Part shown: one piece after another, positions 34,727-46,419 of the stretch | Numbering within the stretch: the first letter of the stretch is position 1 | How the letters are laid out: each line of letters opens with the position of its first letter | Assembly (NCBI GenBank): GCA_905250075.1 | Contig: CAJNOP010000400.1 | Location: 1-64,000 of the forward strand | Direction of reading: 5' to 3' | Source of the DNA: Rotaria sp. Silwood1 | Lineage: Eukaryota; Rotifera; Eurotatoria; Philodinida; Philodinidae | DNA length: 64,000 nucleotides | Made by a program: the position numbers and the translations under genes | Notes under the pieces: model-generated | Databases searched by the model: none | What the model saw: only the letters and a program-made list of their open reading frames with translations | What the model was told of the DNA's origin: nothing

Positions 34727-36424
34727 ATGTTTATTGTTGCAACATTGGACGATACAGTTTCTATTGTACCACATTTATTCAATGAACAATTGAGTACGAT
34801 TGTAGCTGAAGAACTTGATCGTAAATTAGCCAATACAATATTTCAAGAATTAGGTTTATGTATATGTTTGTATGATATATTATCGATGGGTGATTGTATT
34901 CTATTGCCATCAGATTCAAATTTTCATATTAAAGTTAAATTTCGTTATGTTGTTTTTCGTCCAAATATTGATGAAATTCTTGTTGGTAAGAAAAAAAATG
35001 AGAAATAACTCTAACAATTTTTATCTATTAAAATTTCAATAATAATTAAAAGAAATTTTTCCAAGTTGAAAATCGTTTTTGTATCTATTTCAAAATAGAA
35101 GATCAGTGAGTATTTTTCTAATAACTTTCGATAGAAAGCAGATACAGACCTACAGCTTTTACTATTGGAAAGAGAAGATGAAGACACATCGAATCATATA
35201 TTACAGACTTTTTTTTGGCAAGTTTTATTGAGTGATTTTTAATCGAAGTTTTGGCAAACCAATGTATCGTGCTGAGTACCTAAACTGAATTTTCGACTTT
35301 TAGAAGTGCATCATAACCGCCAATCGAAGATCTACAAAATTGTACAAAGCCGAGATTTTTAACTTGTAACGTTTGGAAGTTAAAGGCATTTTACTGTGCG
35401 CTTCTACTTGTTCGCTAATATTTTCATGAAAATTGACTATACCAATCGAGCCCAAACGCGCACATCTTTTTTGAAAAAATTCAATCAATACACTTGATAG
35501 TAAAATTTGTAATATATGATTTCATCTCCTCTTTTCAACAGTGAAAAACCACAGATCTCTATCTGATTTCTATCAGAAGTTATTCAAAAAATACCCACCA
35601 CTGGTATATTTTGAAATGTATAATAGAATGTTACCTGCATGTGATATCAATATTGCAAAAAAAAAACATCTTTGGTAAAATATAAGTGATTTTTAGAATT
35701 TCAATAATGGGTAAAATCTCAGTAAAATGGTTATAGTTCTGTAGGAAAGACCTAGTTGCCTTCATTCATTTGTAAGTTTTACTACCTTTTTGGAGTCTAC
35801 ATTACGCATAGAATTTGAACTCGAAAGTAATTTTCATGTTAGGAAAGTTTTCATAATAACTTCTTGATTTCCTTCCTCCTCCTCATGCTTCAACTCAATT
35901 ATAAAATAGTTCTATTTTATCTATTTTTTCAAAGGTAAAATTCGATCATCAAGTAAAGATGGTATTACAGTAACATTAGGTAATATGAAATGAACTATTT
36001 AATTTTTTCTTGAAGAAAAAAAAACAAAGTAAAATTCTTTAAATAGGTTTTTTTGATGATATTCTTATTCCATCGACTAAACTTCAACATCCATCTCGAT
36101 TTATTGAAGCTGAACAAACATGGGCATGGCAATATGAAACTGATGATGAAACACATGATCTTGTTATGGATATTGGTGAAGAAATTCGGTAAATAAAATA
36201 TATCTTATATTTTAAATTTTATTCTTATTATTTTCTTTTTTTAAATTAGTTTTCGTGTTGTACAAGAAATTTTTGAAGATACAGCACCAAAAGAAATGCC
36301 AAATAATAATACATCAATAACACAAACTACAAATGATGATGATAAAAAAGTACCTTATACAATAATTGGTTCAATATCAGAACCAGGTTTAGGACTAAAA
36401 TCATGGTGGATTGAAACATCATAA
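34727..36424 (+). CDS. POLR3H: RNA polymerase III subunit RPC8 (Rpb7-like)
   Basis: Four exons: 34727-34985, 35935-35979, 36047-36188, 36250-36424; 621 bp, 206 aa (human 204). The N-terminal Rpb7 RNP-like half contains [20 protein letters not shown]-type sequence and [13 protein letters not shown]. The OB-fold half has [28 protein letters not shown] and the C-terminal [12 protein letters not shown], almost as in human RPC8. With RPC9 (CRCP) it forms the Pol III stalk that guides initiation. The first intron (949 bp) carries a foldback element; the other two are about 60 bp. Likely co-expressed with STOML2 given the 114-bp spacing. Confidence 0.95.
35100..35610. mobile_element. Foldback copy of the 19-kb family in the POLR3H intron
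   Basis: The left arm (about 35110-35230: ATAACTTTCGATAGAAAGCA, then AAGAGAAGATGAAGACACAT) is inverted at about 35495-35600 (ATTTCATCTCCTCTTTTCAA, then TTTCTATCAGAAGTTATTCA). Both match the arms of the element at 19038-19942. Confidence 0.6.
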
Positions 36425-36892
36425 TAATAAAAAAAACTACGTAATAGACATGTTTTCGTTTTTTCGATTGTGATTGTACCCAAGTGGGCGTCAATTGTTG
36501 TCATTAAATAAATATTTGACTTTTCTTTCTCTCTCTCTCTTTCATAACTCTATCGTTGAACAAAGCTCTTATTGTTTGTTTAATACGAAAATGTTAACAA
36601 TTACTCGTACATAAATTTATCGGTATGTTTCGTTAATGCTACAACTATCGATCGTAAAAAAAACGAAAGAAGAAGTAGGAACAACAACAACAACAAGAAA
36701 AACGCAAAAAAAGAAAAATTTTTATAGTTTGTGCGTGTGTGATCTCTTTTATTCTTTCTCGATTATTTGAATATTTGATACCAACGTGTCTATTATAATC
36801 TTTTTATTGGCCGAGAAGGTGATAATAATATTGTGAAAACATTAAATGTCGTTTTTTCTTACAATCATTTGATAATTTTTATGAGACGATAG

Positions 36893-38435
36893 ATGAAATA
36901 CATTTATATAATGATTTTTTTCTATATATTGATGGTTATCATGATTTTAAATATAGATGCATGTGATGTAATGGGTTCACGTGCATGTGGTCGAAAACCT
37001 GAAAAAGAAGATCGAGAAACAGATCCAATTAAATATTGTATTGCATCACGAGTTTATTTTGAATGTGTTCATAAAAAATATCGTGGTTGTGAAAATAAAG
37101 AAAAATATGAAACAGCTATGGAATCAATTATGAAAGGTAAGATTTAATTTTTTTTTTTTTTTGTTTCTTCTAATATTCGAAAGTTTTTATTAGAACTTTT
37201 TATATTATTTATTTAATATGTAAATATTTCTGCAGAAAAATATTGAATTAAAAACTAAACTTAAAAGATGACAATCAGTCGAGATGAGTTTCTCAATACA
37301 AAACTGATAATCATCGATAACTCGATTTAATTAGCAAATGTCCTAAACTTATTTCTATATAAATCTTTAGAAGATTGTTCATATCTTCATTGATTCAGTA
37401 AATATTGTTATTGTTATAGTCCCATATATTGAATATTCAAGAACGTATTCTCGTTCTCAGAATGTATTAGAAATATATGTATCGCTTTCAATCTACATTA
37501 CAAATGATTATTAATAACTAATTTATTCATTAAGAATTTTTTTTTCTGATAGTTCTATTCATAAAGTTGTTTTTAATGATATGCAAGATCATTGCACTAA
37601 CAAAAATTGTTCAATATTTTGAAAAAAGAAAAAACTGAGTGTCATTCTACTATTCAATTTCAAAATATAATATGTTTCACTATTGTTTTAATAATTTTTG
37701 ATAGAAATCTGTAGTTTTTACTATTCAAGAGAGAAAATCCATTTTATTAATTCTCGTCAGACTAATTATATATTACGACAGTCAACAGAATAGAATAACA
37801 CTATAACGAAAAAAACAAACAAATTATACCTTACCTTTTTATCTATTTTAGGCATTCGAAAACGTGTCGATGATCTATTAGGTTTTTGTAGTGATAAAAT
37901 TGAAGATTATAAATTTAATATTGTTTGGGATACACAAAAACAACCAGAAGCAGCTGATTCAGTTCGTAGTGGTAGTGGTTCACATACATCAAGTGTATCA
38001 TCTAAAAATGTTATTTTTGGTTCATCACCTATACAATCAGTTATATCAAATGATATATGTCAAGTAAAAGCAATAAATGAATTATGTCAACCATTAATGA
38101 TTACAGTTAAATTTAATCCATCATGGAATACAATTAATAAACGTGGTTGGTGTCAACAAGCAACAACATATTTTCGTTGTTTAAAATCTCGTCTTGATAA
38201 ATGTTCACAACAAGATGTACAAAATCAATTTCAACAACTTGAACATTATCTTCAATCACAAATAAATATTAATTGTCCAGGTGGTATTGATGGTTGTACA
38301 CGTCATTCACCTGATGCACGTTGTAAAATAGGTTTAATTCAATCAAGTTCTAGTTCATCTATATTTTATCTTTCTTATTTTCTTATTCAAACGGTATTAC
38401 AAATACTACTACTCACATATTATTATTTTAAATAA
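36893..38435 (+). CDS. Cys-rich secreted or GPI-anchored protein
   Basis: Two exons, 36893-37136 and 37852-38435; 828 bp, 275 aa. Residues 1-23 are a clear signal peptide (hydrophobic MIFFYILMVIMILNI before DAC). The ectodomain has two Cys-containing helical-looking modules: CIASRVYFECVHKKYRGC near residue 46, and WCQQATTYFRCLKSRLDKCS in the second exon followed by NCPGGIDGC. A Ser-rich linker lies between them. The end is SSSSSSIFYLSYFLIQTV followed by a hydrophobic run, which fits either a GPI-anchor signal or a C-terminal membrane segment. I do not recognise a named family. The intron (37137-37851) holds a decayed repeat arm near 37690. Convergent with TEX264. Confidence 0.75.
37137..37851. 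repeat. Long intron with a decayed foldback arm
   Basis: At about 37690-37740, ATAATTTTTGATAGAAATCT, then TGTAGTTTTTACTATTCAAG, then AGAGAAAATCC resembles the inner arm of the 19-kb element family. The other arm is not visible. Confidence 0.35.
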
Positions 38436-38978
38436 AAAGAATCGATTTATGATATTAGATTTATCATGTTAAAAAAGAAAAATGAAATTGATAAAGAAAA
38501 TTGATAGTAAAAGTTATTTATAATTTTAAATAGTTGTACAATAACGTTTGTAGTTAAATATAATTTTAGAAAAGTTTCTGATTTCTCCTGGAATTAGTCC
38601 TATGAGATTTGTTTGTGTTGTATCTAAGTCAGTTAATTTCCATCAGTCGTTTTTTTTTCATAGAAAATTCGCATCTCGCCCGTGAGAAATAAGTCAAAAA
38701 AAAAATGAGTTTTACCAAAACGCAGGTTATATTCATCTATGATTTTGAGTTCTACAATCATTTTATAACTTTAAATTTGATTCATCCGTGAAAAGCATTC
38801 GAGGAGATTTTCACGAATTATCGATTATCTCTAGTCAATTAAATAATATTTGACTGAACTAAATTCAATAAATGAAACAAGACATCTTTATTAAATATAA
38901 GTTCATCAAATCTTGCTGGAATACTAATGATTTTTATTTACAAGTTTCGAAAAAAAAAAAGAAAAAATTGTTTGTATA

Positions 38979-39679
38979 TCATTCATTGTTGATTTCAGGA
39001 ACATTATAAGCATCAAAATTACTTAATGGTATAATATAATGAATTAGTGGTCGTTTATAAATTTCCAAAAATGGATGAGCTTCTAATTTATTTTTCTATA
39101 AAACGAAAAAAGAAAAAGAAAAATATTTAATTATTTTATTTAATAAAATTTACTTGAATATAATCTCCTAAACGATAAGGTACTCTCATAATTGCAATAA
39201 AAATCGATAAAAGATTCTTAAATGGAAATGTTGTATAAATTGATTGAACAGGTTGTGGAAGTTTAAAAATTTTATAATTATTTTTTTGCATTTGTTTTAT
39301 TAATTCTCGATCTTTTACTTCATCAACAATAGCACCAACAACAAATCGTCGTTTTTCAACTGGTGTCTAATTTTTAAAAAAATAAGACAAAAACAAAATA
39401 CATATTCATCTTATATATATATATTTAATTCAATACTTTAGGACAATCATAATAAATACCAAGTTTATCTTGAGATGATGAATATTTATCAATATCTTTA
39501 AATATTTCAGATGATTTAGAATAATTACCACGTTGAAATTTATATACTATAGTCAATGTATTAAATGGTGGTTGTGTAATTTTTATTGAAATTGATTTAA
39601 ATAAACCTAATGTTTTTAAAAACCAAATAGTAGCTAAACAAATTATAACGATAATGATAATAACAATTGAAATCAACAT
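38979..39679 (-). CDS. TEX264: TEX264-like ER membrane protein
   Basis: Three exons: 39437-39679, 39154-39366, 38979-39095; 573 bp, 190 aa. An N-terminal hydrophobic segment (residues 2-24) is followed by the GyrI-like domain. Diagnostic pieces are LTIVYKFQRGNYSKSSEIFK, LGIYYDCPKV, RRFVVGAIVDE, TTFPFKNLLSIFIAIMRVPY and HPFLEIYKRPLIHYIIPLSN. In mammals TEX264 is an ER-phagy receptor with a C-terminal disordered tail bearing the LC3-interacting motif (313 aa in human). Here the protein stops right after YNVPEINNE, so that tail is absent. GATTCTAG lies one base before the ATG and could be a trans-splice acceptor. Convergent with the Cys-rich protein gene. Confidence 0.85.
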
Positions 39680-40213
39680 TCTAGAATCACAAAAATAAAA
39701 AGAAACTCTAATAAAATATTCATAATATTTTGATATGAAAACACACTATTGGTTCTGAATTAGTTTGTATTTTCATTTTTTAGTTCTCTACACTATTCGA
39801 TATTATCTTAAACAAGAAAGAATATTAGACAGAGGTCAGTTATGTATGCATAATAACAATTGTTGTATATTTTTTATTTTGAACGATTTCATATAATTGG
39901 AAAGATTTACTTTTTTTTGTTTTTAACATAATTCTGTATTTCATAATATTTGAGAACATCTCTATCCGACTTGTTGAAGATCTTAATTAAAAGAATGATT
40001 AAACTTGATGAGAATACTTTGAAAGTAATTCAATGTGAAATGAAGTTTTGTTTAAAATATCTTCTCTGAAATCGATAAACATTTCTAATTTTAACTAATG
40101 AATGATATTAATATAAAATATAAATTTTAGAATATATCTAACATTTTATATGTTATTTGATTTGATAACAAAAAATTTAGTTTGATATCAGATGTAGATG
40201 AAATAATGTCATG

Positions 40214-40313
40214 NNNNNNNNNNNNNNNNNNNNNNNNNNNNNNNNNNNNNNNNNNNNNNNNNNNNNNNNNNNNNNNNNNNNNNNNNNNNNNNNNNNNNNN
40301 NNNNNNNNNNNNN
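40214..40313. other. Assembly gap (100 N)
   Basis: Exactly 100 Ns, next to a TTC/GAA trinucleotide run. The size is probably a scaffolding placeholder. Confidence 0.99.
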
Positions 40314-40520
40314 TTCTTCTTCTTCTTCTATAATAGATTCAGATTCATTAATTATTAATTGATTAGAATAAGTATCATTTATAAGATGTAAATATATTAA
40401 AAGAATAAAAAGAATAAATAAAATTAATAAATATCGTAATTTAAAACATTTTCGTAAACGTAAAATGAATAAAAGCCATAAAGTTGGCTGTTGCCCGACA
40501 ATATTCGTCGGGCGTTTCAT
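40314..40520 (-). CDS. 5' part of a single-pass membrane protein, cut by the gap
   Basis: The frame opens at 40520 and runs into the gap. The first 28 residues are basic (RLRKCFKLR). Residues 30-47 are a strong membrane segment (YLLILFILFILLIYLHL), suggesting a type II (signal-anchor) protein. Then comes NDTYSNQLIINESESI and a Glu run encoded by GAA repeats. No family is recognisable from this part, and I see no continuation left of the gap. Confidence 0.45.
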
Positions 40521-43500
40521 TATTAATTATCGATTGATATGCATTATTTATTGAATTTTTGTATTATTTATTCTAAACATAAGAGAACAATAAATTCAAT
40601 TGAGAATATGAAAAAAAAAAAAGAACTATGAATACAATACAATTCAATCAGACAATAGAGTCTAGAAGTGCATTGAACTATGCAGTTAAATTAACAGAAA
40701 GAAAACGACGACGACACTTCTAACATTGACATTGTATATATATGAAGAAGAATGAAACGAAAAATATTAAAATTTACTTGATAGTAAAATTAAAATGTAA
40801 TAGTTTATGAAAAATAAACTTTATATGATTAAATCTTTTTTTTTTGTTGTTATCTATGATTTCAAAGAGAATATAGATTTAATTTAGACTTTGATGTATG
40901 ATGTTCATCTTTTGATAATTATTAATTTGTTATATTCAAGATAATGATGTCAAGTATTCGTGAATGATAAGTCAATAAAAATAGATCACGAAACATGAAT
41001 CGTACTTATTGTCACGCGATTATTTCTTTATTAACTATGTTAATAATAAACGCACTTGCGTTTATAAATTTCCTATCACAAAATCTGAGTATTAAGTTTA
41101 TACTTTGAACCTTGTAGTTTTTTTTTTCAGATACTTCCGATCGGAATCAACCATACATCATGCACCTTTCTAGGACTAAAAAATGTAAAGCTTACTCATT
41201 CTATCATCGATCTATGACTTGTCATTAACACTATTCTAGTATTAACTATGCTCTTTATAGTGAAGCAAAGTCAGTTTTACATATATATACATAAAAGATG
41301 AAAAGACAAGAAAACAAAACGACAATAGTTACATATTCAAACTGCCAGAGTATATAATTATATATGTAAAAGAATAATGAATTCGATATGAGAAGTCAAT
41401 GAAACTAGAACAAGTTTAAATAAGATTCATTTGATAAAACATAAGTCATTCGGTAATTAAATAAGTAACTACTATTATTCTAAACTCTATTATTTATATT
41501 TATTTATTTCAAAAAAAAAAAAAGTAAAGATGAAACTCTATAAAATGTCATATCTAAAGTTTATTATTTAGATTTTATTAACTAGAAATTTCTTTTTTTT
41601 ATTCTATCAACTACAAACAAAAATGTGACAAGATAAAAAGAAATTCTATCATATAAAATGATAATATATTTCTTTAGGACTAATCTTCTGAATGTTACTT
41701 AATAATAATGATAATTTTTCTTTCATCTTTTCGAAATAATTAACGAAAGAAATTAATACATGAGTAAATATTTTCTTTTTATTGAATAGGTTTCTTATAT
41801 TGAACGAATAACGAATGTATCGATAAAAAGAAAAAAGTTTTATTTGAATACGAAGCCATAATCGTACGATTATCGACATTATTATATATGTATCGTTTAC
41901 ATGCGACAAAACAATAAAAAAAAAAAAAAGAGAAGAAAACGAGTATCGGATTGTTGAGAACGACACATCGGGAAAGAATTTTCAAGTCTCATCAACTCAA
42001 GAAATGAATGACTAGTTGTCGAACGGAGAAAACTCTCTACATCGTCTCTTCCTTCTTTTTCCTTTTTTTTGCTTCCTTTTCATCATGGATTTTTTTCTTT
42101 CAGTGTTCTTCGGTCTAGTCTCTTATTCGGAAATAACAAACTTTGTCTAGTTTCTATTCTATGATTATCTCGAGCTTATCATTCTTAAGAAGAGAAAAAA
42201 AAATTCATTCGCTGATTTAGCCTTCACTTGGCCATGCCTTAAGCATATAAAGAGTCAGTCCTTGACACTTTACAATAACACCGAGCAAAAAAAAAAATAC
42301 AAGGGCTATTCGCATATATAGTCTCATCTAGACTTTATACATGTTAAATACATTAGGATAAACATTCTTTCATCTATGTCTTATTTGTTATAAAACTACG
42401 AACAATAGATCAAAAGAAAAAAAGAAAACAACCTGATATTAAAATATCTACCTGTGTACTTCATGTACTAATATCTACATGTAAAATAAAAATATCTTTA
42501 AGAGTAAATCAATATGAAGATATTAGACTATAAGTTAGGATAATGGATTAGTTTTACAGTAGTAAAACAAAGTAAGAATGAGCAGCAACTTCAACATTTA
42601 AATAGAATAGCAAAAAGAAAAGTATTCAGCATAGAGGTATGCAATTTTCTCTTCTTACACTTTCTCAACAGTTTAAAAAGAAAGATTGTCATAAGTATAA
42701 ATATATGTCGTGATACTTACGTATTATATTAAAAGTATTAAAGAAAGGACTAACTAAGAACAAAAAAAAAAAGAAAAAATTCTTCAATGTAACAAACATT
42801 AGTTATTATAACACTCATATAGGTGTGGATATAGACAAAAATTAAATTCACACAACATACATTTTCTATTAGATACAAAACAATGAAATAAATTTTTTTA
42901 GTTACATAAGAGACAGAACACATCCTTACATATTTGTTTAATTAAGTAAGCAAAAGAATTTTACATTTTTCATTTTATCTAAATAGTAATGTATATAATA
43001 ATGATTTTGTTTATATAAATATTCGTAACGAATATTTGAAATTATTTTTTTATGAACAAACAAAAGAATATATCAAAATTTTAATTCTCTTCACTAAGAA
43101 CATATAAACTTAAGAAATAATATACAAATATATAATTCTTTACACGAAGAAAATATTCTAATTGTAATAAATATACTGATTTGTTAATGTGATGTGAATG
43201 TAGTCGTGAGCGATTCTAAAAGCACGAAGTGAAAGTATCGAGATTGAAACATTACTATTTTCTTTCATCATATTCCGTTTTTGTGTAAATAACATCCAAA
43301 AAAAAAAGACGAATTTAATCAATCTTGGAACTTACTTCATTTCGAAATAATTGAAATGAAAAATTGGCAAAAATTAATCGACACTCTTTTTATTTTGTGT
43401 GAACAGCTTGACTAGAGATCCCACTTGATATAACTTCGAGAGTCTTATTTACTCAATGATTCTATCAGTGTCCAATAAACTATTTTTATATCTAGTTGTA

Positions 43501-43984
43501 TAATAAATTTCGAAATTCAAAACATTTAAAATATCTTTCAATTGAATATACTATTTTTATATCATTATTATAATTTCATTTCTTATAATTAATTTTATTT
43601 ATTTCAATCAAAAATCCAAAAATAGTTTCTAATAATTTTCAATGAATGTTACTCATGAGAATAGTTCAATTTCATATGTACATATCAAGAAAAGATAAAA
43701 AAATTGTTTTTATTAGAATAAATTGAATAATATATAAATTATAGAGTTTCATATACAATCTTTATTCTTTTGAGAATAAAAGTATTATTAAATATTTTCA
43801 TTCTTCAAAAATATTCTGAATACAAAAATGTCAAATTTAACTTTTTTCCTTGTAGAACACTTTTATCTAACTAAGATTCAAAAATTCTTTTTTTTGAGAG
43901 TTTATAAAGTTTCGATGCAAAGTATTTATATTTAATAAAGCTTCTTTATATCATAATACACAAACAAAATCTAAAAACTAATTT
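40521..43984. other. Long gene-free AT-rich interval
   Basis: About 3.5 kb of A/T-rich sequence with homopolymer runs. I find no splice-supported frame, no clear inverted repeat and no RNA gene. It could hold UTRs of the gap-cut gene or of mS37. Confidence 0.5.
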
Positions 43985-45115
43985 TTATTCAACAGATGAT
44001 GATGTAGGATATGTTTTTAAAAGTTTATTTGAAAGCCAAGCTGGTTGACGATTTCGTGCAAATTGTTTTACAACTTTATCATCATCACCACCACCTTTAA
44101 GATTGGCTTTTTCAATAGTATTTGTTTCCTATAATAGAAAATAAATATTAAAAAAAAAAAACTATATAGAATTTATTCAAATACCTGAAATTCATTTACA
44201 CATGCATAAAAATCAGCTACTTCTTTTTCACATGCAAAATTATCATATTCATGTTTTTGTAAACAAGTTAACATCTAAATAATACAAATTATTAATTTAT
44301 TTTTATTAAATATTTTTACTTACAATATTCATTAAAGGACCACATGTATATTCTAAAAATAGAGAAAAAATATCAAATCTTATTTAATGCATCGTATTCC
44401 GTATATGTGTTTACTCTTGTATTTCAAAACTCTTTTTTGTGTACTCAAAAAGTGAGTACATTCTAAAATCGGTCAGTGTCCGGCCGTTTACACGATAACT
44501 TTTGAAAGAAGGAGACCTGGTCAAGTTCCCTGGAGTCGGGAACTCAAAGGGTGTGGGTAGGGGTGGAAAATTGCCGTTAAGTTCTCAGATAACTGGTAAC
44601 CGTTGCCCGTCCCCTAGGATTCTCAAGTCCTATTTTTTTCTCAGAAAGTCTGTTTCTGCATTAAAAAAAAAATAATTTTTTTTCAAAAATAGGACTTGAG
44701 AACCCTAGGGGACGGGCAACGGTTACCAGCTACCTGGGGATGTAACGGCAACTTTCCACCCCTACCCATACTCTTTGAGTTTCCGACTCCAGGAAATTTG
44801 GACACTGCTGTCGTCAATTATTTTTTACTTTTTGAAGTACACATAATACTCGGATTTAAATTCGAGGTTTTCACATTTATTATATACCTGATGCACTTGT
44901 TCCACCACCACGAACATAATCACGTAATCGTGCAGGTAATGCTTGACGAAGTTGAAATTGATTAAGACGATAATTAGGTGCAATAATAACTCTAAATAAA
45001 AAAAAAAAAAACATAATATAATTTATTTATCTAATTTAGAAATATCATTTTACCGTGGTCCAGATTTTGGTGGTTTATATTTTAAAAAACGTAATTGAGA
45101 ATCAAATTTACCCAT
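43985..45115 (-). CDS. CHCHD1: Mitochondrial ribosomal protein mS37 (CHCHD1)
   Basis: Five exons: 45054-45115, 44888-44991, 44324-44352, 44185-44274, 43985-44128; 429 bp, 142 aa. The second half has twin CX9C motifs: C-GPLMNIMLT-C and C-EKEVADFYA-C, separated by ten residues (LQKHEYDNFA), as in CHCHD1. The C-terminus ends with NKLLKTYP, like the human NKLLQRFP. The N-terminal part (VIIAPNYRLNQFQLRQALPA) is basic. mS37 is imported through the MIA40 oxidative pathway and joins the mitochondrial small subunit. The ATG is directly preceded by ATTCTAG, a 3' splice-site sequence, and lies only 39 bp after the RPP21 stop. The intron at 44353-44887 holds a foldback element. Confidence 0.85.
44526..44796. 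mobile_element. Foldback element in the mS37 intron
   Basis: Arms of about 125 bp: the left includes GTGTGGGTAGGGGTGGAAAA, then GGTAACCGTTGCCCGTCCCC, then TTCTCAAGTCCTATTTTT. The right is the inverse. The loop is about 45 bp. The arms are over 90% identical, so the insertion is young or conserved. The high GC content contrasts with the host intron. Confidence 0.75.
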
Positions 45116-45154
45116 CTAGAATATATATATAAATAAACAAGATTTCTTAATCAA
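45116..45154 (-). promoter_or_regulatory. 39-bp RPP21-mS37 spacer with trans-splice acceptor
   Basis: Read on the minus strand, the spacer runs from the RPP21 TAA to TATATATATTCTAG directly before the mS37 ATG. It is too short for a normal promoter, which argues for one precursor RNA resolved by trans-splicing. Confidence 0.55.
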
Positions 45155-45791
45155 TTATTTTTCTAATGAAGAAATATTATTATTAAAAAGCCAATCGCTT
45201 GGTATATGAGCACCATGTTCTATTGGCCAAGAATTATGTTTAGGATAGAAACGAGAATGATTACATGTTAAACATGATACAATTATACCTGTTTTATGTT
45301 TATCTTAAAAAGCAAAAAAAATTTTTTTTTATTAATATATATATATAAAATTAAACTTACTAAAACAAACTTTTGCTGTTAATGGTGACCATAATATCAT
45401 ATCACAACATGAACAAAGTAATCGTTTCATTTCCGGATGTCTAATCAAGATTATATATAAAGAAAAAAAAATTTATTGAATATATATATCTTAAATTAAT
45501 ATATGTTACAATCGAATTTGTTTCTTTTGAGCATGTATACGTATTTGTTTAATAAGATGTCGTACCAAATTAAAATCAGCAGTTGTTAATAAAACTGTAT
45601 GTGCAGTCTTATAGAAAAAAAAAAACAAATAATTAATATCTTTTTTATCGATAACTATGTCTTCTTTTTTTTTTTTTATCTCGTCTCACTTGAAATAAAT
45701 ATGAAAGATGATTAGCAGCACTGATATTTGTTGATGATGTTAAATAACCTGTACGATTTTTTTTTGATGATTTATTTTCTTTACTAGCCAT
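45155..45791 (-). CDS. RPP21: Ribonuclease P/MRP subunit Rpp21
   Basis: Four exons: 45690-45791, 45510-45607, 45361-45440, 45155-45303; 429 bp, 142 aa (human 154). An N-terminal helical part (NHLSYLFQTAHTVLLTTADF, residues 25 on, then RHLIKQIRIHAQKKQIRL) leads to the Rpr2/Snm1 zinc ribbon, with four Cys in LLCSCCDMILW and VSCLTCNHSRFYP. Rpp21 is a protein subunit of nuclear RNase P, which matures the 5' end of tRNAs. The start codon is preceded directly by TTTTTGCAG, a 3' splice-site sequence. mS37 follows 39 bp downstream. Confidence 0.85.
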
Positions 45792-46419
45792 CTGCAAAAA
45801 CAAAATAGAATATTAATCAATAATTCTCGGATTTTCTTTTTCTTTAATGAATATATAATAATAGTAATAATAATGATATGAAGAGAGAAAAAAAGAAAAC
45901 AAAGAACAGATGCTCTATTTGAATAAAAAGAATATCATAACCCAAACAACCCAAAAAAAATAAAAACAAAACGAAACAAGAGACATGTTAGAGACCATAC
46001 ACAATAAGACAAAAAAGAACAAACCATTGACATGTATTGAAAGGAAAAATTCTACTTTACCTAGGAAAAAAATGTTTCTTTTCTTTGCTTGTTTTTTTTT
46101 TTTTTTTTATTCATTTCTAAGTGAAACATACAACAAAATAAAGGGAAGCTAAACATGCATAGAAAAAAAAAAACAAGAAACGAAATGTAAATGTTGTTAT
46201 TTTTTAGCATAGAAAAAAAGAAAAACATCAAGAAATTTGATCATAGGATAACAAAACCAATATGCCTGGCTAAGTTTTCTTTTAATGATACGTAATAACA
46301 ATATTGTTGGTAAACAAAAGAAGAAGAAGAGAAAAAAAAACAAAGCAAATAACCAATGGAATATAATAAGAAGAAATATAAAGTTCAACGAAAATTAAAT
46401 CGTCATGTTTAATCGAGAT

